Shown: positions 36,201 through 45,300 of the stretch, in pieces
How the letters are laid out: the number at the start of each line of letters is the position of its first letter
Position numbering within the stretch: position 1 is the stretch's first letter
Assembly (NCBI GenBank): GCA_949130485.1
Contig: OX422184.1
Span: 20,786,824-20,850,823, forward strand
Reading direction: 5' to 3'
DNA from: Agelas oroides
Lineage: Eukaryota > Porifera > Demospongiae > Agelasida > Agelasidae
DNA: 64,000 bases
Position numbers and translations under genes: made by a program
Notes under the pieces: generated by a model
Told to the model about the DNA's origin: nothing
Database searches by the model: none
The model's input: only the letters and a program-made list of their open reading frames with translations

Positions 36201-36540
36201 GCAGCTTCAGCAGCCCCAGCAACCCCAGCAAGTTGGCTATACAATGCAGCAGGCATATTTTGTTCCACCTATGTCAGGCCAGGTAAATTAGTATAAGTGA
36301 AAATTGGTACAAAATCTGCTAAAATGCCTTTCAGAGTCTGCTTGTGAAAATGGAAAGTTTGCGTGTGTGGTTTGCCTAAAAGGACTGAATGGTTTGTAGA
36401 CAAAGAACGATTTATTTCCAACTATGCCAGAGCTAAATATAGACTGCTAATTTGTTTCATTAACTCCTCTACAACAGATGATGCCAGTTGCAGCTGTTCC
36501 AACAAGCTACCAGCCAGTTGGAGAAGAAATTAAATCTTGA
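27233..36540 (+). CDS. Tandem four-TM membrane protein family, copy C
   Basis: Six exons: 27233-27262 (MRFFEGWARK), 31815-31891 (TM1, AVGWLVYLVGLSL), 35089-35233 (Ser/Thr-rich stretch, then TM2, LYILSLVYLLTGNSVVGLA), 35675-35857 (TM3 and start of TM4), 36097-36282 (GISMLLWPFFIINTPDCC, then MSLTEQDRVAFDRR and a Gln-rich tail), 36478-36540 (ends QPVGEEIKS, stop TGA). All junctions are GT-AG in phases 0,2,0,0,0. About 227 residues. The loop before TM2 is unusually rich in Ser and Thr (SSSTLVTT). Introns 1 and 2 hold many mobile elements. A second possible last exon lies at 38480-38578. Role unknown; topology inferred. Confidence 0.8.
27982..29074. mobile_element. TAGTCTCG-family element with nested MITE
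   Basis: Ends TAGTCTCATGCCCAGACCCC and GGGGTCTGGGCGCGAGACTA. Flanks ACTCAACAG and ACTCAAAAG match at 8 of 9 bases. A CACTGTAAAAAC-family element (28313-28732) lies inside and is therefore younger. Other interior sequence is non-coding. Confidence 0.75.
28313..28732. mobile_element. CACTGTAAAAAC-family MITE, copy 4 (nested)
   Basis: Starts CACTGTAAAAAGGTTTAGGT after a TA and ends AGTGTTTTTGCAGTG. Internal blocks match the other copies (TGCATTCCTATTGTGTG, GAGAAGCTTCTCCCATTTTG). Inserted within the larger TAGTCTCG element. Confidence 0.8.
29208..29495 (+). pseudogene. unassigned coding-like open frame
   Basis: A 95-codon plus-strand frame (contains RLVTSRLLRMLAETRWKTL, MYPKIPVLRQAVQEIVNRLA) runs opposite a longer minus-strand frame (29425-28985). 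Neither matches a family I know, and no splice sites tie them to copy C, in whose intron they lie. It may be a relic of a mobile element's gene. Low confidence. Confidence 0.2.
29520..30010. mobile_element. foldback element with about 200-bp arms
   Basis: Left arm about 29522-29735 (AGAGGAGGTTGGAAGCTGGT, CAGCTCTCGTTTGTTTGGGA, GCCAGGTGAGCTCTAGATCG) is the inverse of about 29803-30005 (CGATCTAGAGCTCACCTGGC, TCCCAAACAAACGAGAGCTG, ACCAGCTTCCAACCTCCTCT). The arms are slightly diverged. The loop is about 65 bases. Non-coding. Confidence 0.8.
30101..30698. mobile_element. TAGTCTCG-family element with perfect 9-bp TSD
   Basis: TAGTCTCGCGAGCCGTATTT to AAATACGGCTGGCTCGCGAGACTA (598 bp). Flanks 30092-30100 and 30699-30707 are both CGCTCTGGG. 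Subterminal arms also pair (TTTCCGGTGGGAGG / CCTCCCACCGGAAA). Non-coding; third intact example of the family in this window. Confidence 0.88.
32386..32437. repeat. 52-bp TAGCCT hairpin
   Basis: TAGCCTGGTACCCAGGCTCT and AGAGCCTGGGTACGAGGCTA pair almost perfectly around CCCACCC. Looks like two TAGCCTCG-type ends joined with almost no interior. Confidence 0.75.
32462..32850. mobile_element. TAGCCTCG/TAGTCTCG-type composite element
   Basis: Bounded by TAGCCTCGTTCCCAGCCC and GGTCTGGGAACGAGACTA. Inside, 32571-32796 is a second inverted-repeat unit with ends GGTAGACGTGAGGGTAGACG and CACGTCTACC, and GGGCGGTGCCC / GGGCACCGCCC. Likely nested elements. Blocks near 32640-32710 recur at about 32985-33065 (CTCGAGT-TACCAAA-AACGAGCTGTA). 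Confidence 0.6.
33389..33785. mobile_element. TAGTCTCG-family element, imperfect TSD
   Basis: Ends TAGTCTCGTGCCCAGACTAC and GGTCTGGGAACGAGACTA. Flanks CCTACCCGG and CCTAGCTGG match at 7 of 9. Subterminal GGTGAACTGCCTATA / TAGGCAGTTCACC pair. 397 bp, non-coding. Confidence 0.75.
33911..34081 (+). pseudogene. coding-like fragment of unknown repeat protein
   Basis: Open from ATG 33911: MDAGHAGLVRGNVFEILMSS, then a Lys-rich helix-like part (KNKKDKLYNDLLLMY) and stop. It directly precedes the LINE fragment. No family recognised; it may be the start of another mobile-element protein. Confidence 0.3.
34140..34644 (+). pseudogene. LINE (non-LTR) reverse transcriptase C-terminal relic
   Basis: The plus strand encodes the thumb/post-RT region of a non-LTR retrotransposon: LNWSTHISEIC, then an in-frame stop, then IIYRKF, LLQLYLTFVQPHLEYAASVW, DPQQQGLSDSLERVQKFALRM and LPILASRRRYLKLC. 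The Y-x-x-x-V-R-P-H-L-E-Y-A-x-x-V-W-D-P block and the L-E-x-V-Q-K-x-A-x-R-x block are diagnostic of LINE/CR1-Jockey-like ORF2 ends. The catalytic core and endonuclease are missing, so it is a 5'-truncated dead copy in intron 2 of copy C. Confidence 0.85.
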
Positions 36541-36837
36541 CAGCTGAAAGAGAAACAGTGTGACATAAGGAGTTCGAACTAACTTTATAGACAATGTCAT
36601 GTACATTTTGCTTTTAGCATGAATATTAGTTGAACCATTATAGAAACGTATAGTAACTATAGATGTGCCTCACCTGTTAGTTGGAAAGTGCACAACAGTT
36701 ATGATTTTGTAATTTGAGTGCTGCCAAAAAATTTGACCCCCTTCATGGATTATAGAAATGTGACTTCATAATGACACTTCACCTTTAGGCTATTATTAGA
36801 AGATGAGGGCTGGTATCAAAGTTGTTCCAAATGAAGA

Positions 36838-37790
36838 GCAGCCTGGTTGCAACAGTATAGGTGGAATAGCTTAAATTGTACACAAACCACTCACATATCA
36901 CGACACACAAACATAAACTAATGACGACAAAGGTAGGTGACGATGCACAAAATGGCAGTATCATCAGGTCAACAAGTGGCCATGTACACTCACTTTAGAA
37001 TTGTGACACCAGAAATTGTGGTGGCATATAGGGTATGTAGCAGCCGTAATAGCTGTGGGCACTACACTTTCAGCCCTCACAGTACTACTTTGTTTTTATA
37101 TATGTCAGAAGGCAGAATATCTATCATCTTTTTATCCCTTCAAATGGTCACAGTAGAGCTTGTTTTCATGTATGAAAACTTATGCTGGAGCTTGTTTTGA
37201 TTGCTGACATGACAATCTACATTGCTATAGCTATAGTGACAAACAGTGTTATACATCATACAGTGTATTTTCCTTTTTTGAGACTCCTTCAAAAGTAATC
37301 AAATTCTTGACTATAGGGAAGCCTCCTTTGACCAAACCCCCTATATGCCGCAACTAAGAATAGTGAGTTTGTCACACACCCAATGCAATGGATGATTGCA
37401 CAGTACACATTGTATGTCTGCACTGTATAGATAGTAACATATTTGAATTAACAGCCAGTAACATCAGAATGAAAAGTATTCGGAGTCATTCAGGTATATA
37501 GAAAGTAGATGGTACATATGGATTAGAGTGCTGTCAAAGTAGTACTGTCAGGGCTGAAAGTGCATGTAGTGCCCACAGCTATTACGGCTGCTACATACCC
37601 TATATGCCACTACAATTTCTGGTGTCACAATTCTAAAGTGAGTGTACATGGCCACATGTTGACCTGATGATACTGCCATTTTGTGCATCGTCACCTACCT
37701 TTGTCGTCATTAGTTTATGTTTGTGTGTCGTGATATGTGAGTGGTTTGTGTATAATTTATACTATTCCAATACTGTTGCAACCAGGCTGC
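36838..37790. mobile_element. inverted-repeat element with about 255-bp arms
   Basis: Left arm 36838-37094 (GCAGCCTGGTTGCAACAGTA, AATGGCAGTATCATCAGGTC, GCAGCCGTAATAGCTGTGGG) is the near-exact inverse of 37536-37790 (CCCACAGCTATTACGGCTGC, GACCTGATGATACTGCCATT, TACTGTTGCAACCAGGCTGC). The loop is about 440 bases. It lies just 3' of copy C. There is no transposase; probably a large foldback/MITE. Confidence 0.85.
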
Positions 37791-38274
37791 TGTGTGTTAG
37801 ATGAGCACAACAGTAGCATTATGTACACACAATTTGACCAATCAGGAGACAACGTTTAACATGTATGTATGTTGTTGTTTTTTTGCGAATACTATGAAGT
37901 GGTGGAGCCACGAGTAGTATAAAATCTACCATTGTCCCTGTCCTCACTGACTGACCAATTAGCTCCTAGACCTTCCAAGTGTCTCAATAAGAAAAGCCTG
38001 TTACTCTGATGAAAATACTACTAGTATACAATACTTTTTCTAATAGAATGCATGCAGCTATGGGCATATGCGATCCATCCCACAACAATTCTTCAGCTTT
38101 CAGTGTCTCATTTGTCACAGTAAAGGTTCTTTGCACATAAAGCTACGATGCTGTTGTTTTGTAAGAACTGTGTGTAAGCCATGTGGTTTTATGCTGAATG
38201 ATTACATCTGACTCCCACACCGACCAGACATCGGAAAATTCGCTTTATGTAGCCTAAAGCAGTGCAATTAGCCT

Positions 38275-38390
38275 TAAAGTAGGACAACCTTGAATCACAA
38301 ATCTCCAAGTTATGTGGAAGGATGAATGGGTAATGTCAAAGTATACACAAGATTCACAAAAGGTTTGTACCAAACTGCACATTTGGTGCC
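38275..38390 (+). repeat. dispersed repeat pair (with 45488-45603)
   Basis: AAGTAGGACAACCTTGAATC, ACAAATCTC, GATGGGTAATGTC, ACACAAGATTCACAAA and GTTTGTACCAAACTGC occur in the same order at 45488-45603. About 110 bases, non-coding. Confidence 0.75.
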
Positions 38391-38479
38391 TTTGAGCCTG
38401 GAGATCATGAGCAGAAAAACTGTTTTGGTTTCTAAGAACTGTTTCCAATTGCAAAGTTATCGATGATGCTGTATTGCAG

Positions 38480-38578
38480 GCTGTCCCAATGGTGCAAGCT
38501 GCAGCTGTTCTAGTAAGCTACCAGCCAGTTGGAATCTGGAACAGAAACCCGACCATAACTGCTGTACAAGCACTGTGA
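38480..38578 (+). pseudogene. extra last-exon copy of the four-TM family
   Basis: After the acceptor TATTGCAG the frame reads AVPMVQAAAVLVSYQPVGIW and ends at TGA 38576-38578. It parallels copy C's last exon (MMPVAAVPTSYQPVGEEIKS). In phase it could be an alternative 3' exon of copy C, spliced from 36282. It could equally be the sole remnant of a deleted family copy. The sequence does not decide. Confidence 0.6.
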
Positions 38579-40370
38579 CAGAAACTGAATTATTCCTGTA
38601 GTTGCAGTAACTGTATGTATCACTGCCATGTCATATATAGCATCTTTTAGGTGTAGCACTCAATCTGCTGTAGCTGTGTGATACTATACTACTGGCATAC
38701 TGTGTACAGATGTCCCATATTATGTACTTCCCATTGGTATTCCAGTGTCTCCATTTTAGGCCCCATACTAACTTCAAGCCCGTGACACCTACATCACGTT
38801 ACAAGTAGCTAATAACAAAACCCTCATTATCCAAACAAAAGCATACGTAAAGGCAACATTGAACGAAGACATAGCTATACATGCTTGGCATTCTTGTACC
38901 TGCTGTAATGGCCTGGTATGTGCGGCAAACGAAAACGACTCTTCGGTAATTACCCCTCTAACACCTACATCTATTTTACTTGAGACTACTTTTAGCATAT
39001 ACGTTCATATACTTTTAAGACATTTCTGTCAGAGCTCCAACTCCAAAGTTGAACCCAAGTGCGCACTTTCAGCCATAATAATCGGACTCGTGTTAACCAC
39101 ACCCACTTATTAACGAGCAAGCATTCTAGGTTAGCGAACACCGGCTCCAAACAAAAACAGCCATCTCTGCCAGAAAGGAACCCTCTACAAGGTGAGAGTA
39201 GCGTTTCATGCACAATGGATGAGAATAGCCCACCAGATGCCAGCCATGGCCACTTTAGAGCTAGGACTAGGCCGCCTACATATTAGTTGCCGTGTGCACT
39301 GCACCCTGCGGTTGACCCCACCCACCACTCACTGTCCCATCCTTTCTGCTGACGCATGCAGAACCCGCGCAACGCGCGCAGTATGATGTAACCAAAAGTG
39401 CACCATAGTAGCCTCGGTCCCAGGCCTCCCCCGTTTTGATCTCCCGTTTGCGTTCACAATAATACACGGAATCGGTAGATCGACGAAACTCCGGTCTTCC
39501 GCTCCCGTGTATTATTGTGAACGCAAACGGAAGGTAAAAACGGGGGAGGCCTGGGAACGAGGCTACACCATAGGGTTAATGGGTTTAACTATATTCAATG
39601 ATAGTCAATCTCTGCAACCATTTAAATTTTCATGCATGCAGTTGTTCAGAAATCTGGCACCAAAAGTTTCGTAATAGCTATTGAATCATGTTACAAGTTG
39701 GGCATATGTGTTGTAGCTACTTTTAATAGCTACGTAGCTACCATTCAATACGTACGTGTTTCTAAGGGTGAAGAAATACCGTGACAAGGGCGCAACTTGA
39801 TAAGCCCTCGGTAATACATGCATACATGACTACACTGATGGTGAAAACCCCAAAGGGCTGATCACTAAATTCTGATGTAACAATCCATAGATTTAAAGAT
39901 TTCTGATCACGCAATCAGCAAAAAACGTTAGCGATGAAATACGAAGAAAAAGGGTCGAGATTTCGGCCACGATTTCCAGAGATTTCAGTCCAAGTGTGTG
40001 AACTCAAGGACTAGACGAGGAGCCTTCAACGAATTCCACACATTACAAAAAAAGATATCGTTCTTTTTTCTTTTTTTTTTTTGTAATGTGTGGAATTCTT
40101 TTGTCTCCACATCATGCCACGCTGTATACGTTTTTGGGCTAGTAGATTTTAGTTAGAGCACTGTAGTAAAACGAAACGAGTCATATAGGGTACGCCCCGA
40201 GGTCAAGGTTTGATTACTTAGTCATCAATGCCTGGCAACCTGGTATGCTATAAATATCTATGCTCGAAATTTAGACACCACGTGATCCGCCCATTAGACA
40301 AAAGTAAAATACCGGCTGATGTACATCACAGCGCACTCGTGTGTAAACAAAGACGTGTGCTATATAAAAG
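38579..40370. other. spacer before copy D
   Basis: No supported gene. Contains the palindromic element 39409-39565 and a hairpin at 40031-40098 (GAATTCCACACATTACAAAA / TTTTGTAATGTGTGGAATTC). TATATAAAAG at 40361-40370 abuts copy D's ATG, too close for an ordinary TATA box of that ATG. Confidence 0.4.
39409..39565. mobile_element. 157-bp TAGCCTCG palindromic MITE, 8-bp TSD
   Basis: TAGCCTCGGTCCCAGGCCTC to GAGGCCTGGGAACGAGGCTA, flanked by perfect CACCATAG duplications (39401-39408 and 39566-39573). The whole unit is almost one palindrome (CGTTTGCGTTCACAATAATA / TATTATTGTGAACGCAAACG). A degraded relative lies at about 41538-41650. Confidence 0.88.
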
Positions 40371-42292
40371 ATGAGCTTCAAAGTCGAAGGGTGGGCTCGC
40401 AAGGTAATTGCAATAGCTAATACTGTTGATAATCTGCATGCATGCCATATTATACTAAGGCCTAGTCTGTTAAACTCGATGATTTATATCTAGTTATACG
40501 GTGTTGTGTACATTGAGCATAATGGCATTTCAATGAAAACGACGACCAGCATAGGCTCAGTACTTTAATTCCTACATGTGCATGTGGTTTGTGAAAAAGA
40601 CTCAGTCGACTCGTGCCGATGTATATGCGGGGTTACGGGACCAAGTACTGTATACAGCTGCGCGACGTATAGAATTAAACTTTGTTGCAAGCTGCCTATT
40701 TCAATCACGCTTGATGTAGCTGCTAGGCCTATAGAGTAGTTACCGTGCTTTGTAGATCAGCAAAAGATGCGCTGTGAAGTTGAGTGATGGATGGGTCTGC
40801 AAGACACAGAACATTTTACGGTAGCACACGTTGGGGGGGGGACTGCATTGCACACGCTGCGTTTAGGCAGATTGCATGCGTGAAAGCTATAGAGTTTTAG
40901 GAGTGTATATAATTATAGACGTCCTTGAAGGAATATTTTTTGCGCGATGCACAAATTACATACGAATTTATCTGCATGTTTTAATGTAATTGAGAGCAGG
41001 GTCAGACTCTGAAGGGGTAAATAAACTGGTCGTTGTTTCTAAAGGGTTAACAATGACATGTTTTGGTAAGCTGTGGCACACAGGATCAGTGGACCAAAGT
41101 GGCCAAACTGGATTTGGACTTTTTGCACCAAAACAAGCCAACTTTCGACCTCAAATGTTAACTCACGCAGCAGGATTTCAGGTTTTAGGGGGTAAATGAA
41201 GTCGGTTAAAATGTGAGATCTCTGTGTTGGACCAAAGTGGGCAAGTCGATCTTGGGATTTTTCACAGCCAAAAAGCTCTGTTGGACCAAAGTGGCTGAAT
41301 CGCTTTTTGGATTTACCCCCCCCCCCCCCCCCCCCCCCCAAATCTGAAATACTGCTGCATGAGTTCACTGAGTTCACATTTGAGGTGGAAAGTTGGATTG
41401 TTTTGGTGCAAGAAGTCCAAATCCAGTTTGGCCACTTTGGTCCACTGATCACACATTGTGGATAACAGCACAATAGATAACAGCACGTGGTCTAGTCAAT
41501 GGTTTTCGCGTTGGCATAATAACAGTCCCACATTCTTAGCCTCGTTCCCAGGCCTCCCACGTTCTTCGCTTTGCATTCAGTATAATACACACTTCCGTGT
41601 ATTATATTTCTGTGTTAGAATATGGTAGCCTCATTCCCAGGCTTCCCCTGTTTTGTTCCTTTTACTTTACACTTTTAATGTTTTGCAGTCTATATAGGGT
41701 GAGTGCATGGACCTTCGCCTGTCCCATCACTGAACATACCCAGCAAACTCAGGAATTCATCACATAATGCCCTATATAGCTTCATTGTTTCAGCAACTGT
41801 AAAGAAACACTTTTAGCCCTTTTAGCTAGTAACTAGCCCCCAAATTGTGCCTACATTGTCGCAGGTGTGGTCATCTCTCTTTTGTAAGGACTGCCTTTGG
41901 CCACATAGTACTTACTCAGGCTGCAACCTGATGATGCATGAACTAGGTGCCACTAGCATGTAATTGAACTGAGTATGGAAAAGTGCTGATTACCTAAGTA
42001 GCTATTACCTGGGGATGGAATGTATGTGTACATTAAGGTGGCACGGTACCCTGTATTTTCAAGGTCAACAAACCTGGAATCCAAGTTGATAGTCTTCTTT
42101 GTCTTGTTAAAATTTTAGCGCACATTCCGTTTTGGGAGTCTCAAACCGTTCACGGTCCGTAAAATTGGGGATTTTCCCCATTTCCTGTCGGCATTGCCAT
42201 CCAATAATCAGTTTATAATTAAGTTAGTTAAGATGTGGCCTGGCGGCACCCTTCATGTGGTGCTCGGAACTTTGAAGATAAGCTTAGATCGA

Positions 42293-42330
<38 letters not shown>

Positions 42331-45300
42331 GGAGTTTAGTAGAGTGCTGTAGTGTCAGTAGCTGTGAGTAGTGCGTGATGCCTGCTTGTGAAAGCAAGCT
42401 TGTGTCTAGAAGCAGCAGAAAGGCCACAGTGGCCAAGACTGTATTTGTTGAGTAGGCCCAGGTCTCGCGGCCGTATGCCTAGTCTAGTTGGTGACCGTGG
42501 CCAGGTGCTTCGAGTGCTGGGCTGGGCTTTAACTAGAATACGCAATTTATCGTTTGTGCTACAGTCTGACAGACAAGGGAGCTGAACGGTGGCTGTGTGT
42601 GGAACAGAGCCGTGAGTTGTTTAGCGACATAAGGGGGAGAGGTGGGGCTAGTAATGCTTGCTTCCACTCGTGAATGAGCCCCTCCCGTAGACAAGCTGTG
42701 AATTTTTCGAAATGTGCATTCATTTTGGTGCAGTCAAAGTTGTCCATTCCAAGAGTAGTGACAAACATGAGTCTAGCCTGACTTTGAGAGTAGCTTTGAA
42801 CAAAAGCTGGCATAGATTGATTTGAGATACATTGGTGGTTGGGACGCTACCTACAGTGAGCGTGTAGATGCGTCCATCGAGTGGCAATTTTGGGTTCATG
42901 AATATATTAATGAGCTACTAAAACCCTTTTTAAAATTAGGCAAAGCAAGATTGCCCTAAACCAAACCCTAACCCTGAAACTAGGAGTAACCCTGGTCCTG
43001 ACTGTAACCCAAGTTTATGTTTTCGTTAACCTCCGCCGAGGGACGACCGTGCCACCTTAATATGTAATTTTTCTTACATACTTTATACAGGCTGCCATAC
43101 CACTGGTCTGCATCTCTGCCATTGGATGGTTTGTGTATGTGGTGGGGTACGGCCTGTTCTACAGTGAAGTTGTTAATGCACTAACCAGGTGATCCACACT
43201 ACTTTATTTCATACCAGTTTTAAGTTTTACACATAGCTAGATGTATGCACACATAGCTATACATATACTAACTGATGCCCACCCATGCAGTTAACCATTA
43301 TCAAGTTACTTGGGAATCAGGCCATTATGATTACCTAAATGGGGGGGCAGATATATCAAAATGTTGAGGCATTTACAGTCGCTATTTTCAGCTCCAAACT
43401 CAATTTGTGTGTAGCAAATCTCACACCTATAAGAATACAGCGTTTTGCTTTGACCTTGCAAAATTTGATCACTGGCTAAGACAAACCACAAAGTAGATTA
43501 GGTGGATTAGCCTTTAATTTAGCTATGGCAGGCCCACCTGTAATATGATTCTTATATCTTAAATGTTTTGTGGTTTTGGTTTTGTGGGTTGCAAGTAGCT
43601 TATCTGGGAGCTTATCTGGGAGCTTGTCTAGTTTAAGTTGAATGTTGAAGCCTCTAAGGCTGCCCATAATTTAATTAGTGTAATGTAGAACATTGTGGGG
43701 GGAGCCTGAGCGAGCAACCCAAAGCAGCATCGTTTGGCTAGCTATGACTTCACCAGTGCATTGCCAGATTACAGTGATGCGTGTCTGCAGCTAGCAGGGA
43801 AAAGTAAAGCCTCCTGCTCACCAATATTGACTCTGGACACACTGCTTTGCTTGTCGTGCATAGTTCTTACACAAAGAGGAGAGGCGTCAAAAAGTCGCTA
43901 CGCATGATAAATACACCATCAGCTACTCAACTAGGGCAATCAAAGAATCTCTGCCGCCTTCCGCGTTCCGTAAGTAGCCACTTCACAACTTCCAGTCCTC
44001 GTGCAGTAAACGTTCACGTTCCAGCTACTCCTCCCAAGCGTCTCTTCTCGCTGTCTTCGTCCACACTGCACTGCTCATGCTGAAAAGTAGTTTGAGCTCC
44101 AAACTCAATTTGTGCGTAGCAAATCTCGCACCTATAGGAATACAGCGTTTTGCATTGACCTTGCAAAGTTTGATTACTTGCTAAGACAAACCACGAAGTA
44201 GATTAGGTGGATTAGCCTTTACATTTAGCTATGGCAGGCCCACCTGTAGTATGATTCTTATCTAAATGTTTTGTGGTTTTGGTTTTGGTTTTGTGCACTG
44301 CAATTAGCTTGTCTGAGAGCTTATCTGGGAGCTTGTCTCATATAAGGGGAATGTTGAAGCCTCTAAGGCTGCCCATAATTGCTGAGCGCCTTAGCACGAG
44401 GCTACTAAGTGTAGTCAGCTCGCGTTTGTATGCATGTATATATATATATATCCATCACACTTTAATTGCATGGGTGCAGTTTCTGTGGCCTCATCCCCAG
44501 ACTACTAGCCACGTGGTACTGGTCCGACCAGGAGGCGACCGAAAGATCGTGCGCGTGCGAGAGCCAAAACAGAGCAGGGGCCACATGGTACTGGTGGGAG
44601 CAGGAGGCGATCGACGTGTGAAAAAGATCGTCCGAGAGCCGAAATGGAGCAGAAGCAGTCAAAGCGTGATTCCGGATATTCTTCTGCGCGAGGCATACTC
44701 TGCGCGAGGCATACTCTGCGCATGCGTATTCCTAGTTTAATTAGTAAGTGGATGATAGGTTGTCCATGCAAGGCGTACTTGGAGCTAAACTAATTTTGCA
44801 GCTTCCAGGGCCTTATAACTTTTGTAGGATGGTAGGGAGCCTGGGAAAACACTCTACAGGAGGGTTCAGTAATTGAGCCCACCCATATTAGGTATAGTGT
44901 GTATGGTATTTGGACAATGAGTTTACATGTAACACATTGAATCAGATTTGTATGCAGATGAGATGAAGTTGAACAAACTTAACCCCCCAGAAGTAGACTG
45001 TCTGTAACACTGTTTACAACCATTGTATCACTTCCTCCAAGTATTGGACAAACTTAACCCCCAGAAGTAGACTGTCTGTAACACTGTTTACAACCATCGT
45101 ATCACTTCCCTCAAATGTTTAGCAATACTTGGAGGAAGTGATACAATGGTTGTAAACAGTGTTACAGACAGTCTACAGGTTACGTTTGTCCATCTGTTGG
45201 AGGATTGAATCGATCTGGTTGCTCTTCATACTGCTCCGGAGTCAGAGCTCCAATTTCTACAAGTGAATGCAGCTCCTTTATTTGTGTGATATAAGTCGTC

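Noticed and set aside
40361-40370. TATATAAAAG as promoter TATA box of copy D
   Set aside because: It touches the ATG. A TATA box would start transcription about 30 bases downstream, inside the first exon. Other copies show no TATA box at this distance.
42950-42985. CCCTAA-like text as a telomeric repeat
   Set aside because: Only two or three imperfect units inside a TTAA element; too short to be telomeric.
44273-44740. 155-codon plus-strand frame as a gene
   Set aside because: It runs through half of a direct repeat and a two-unit tandem repeat. No motif, no splice logic, and both strands are open.
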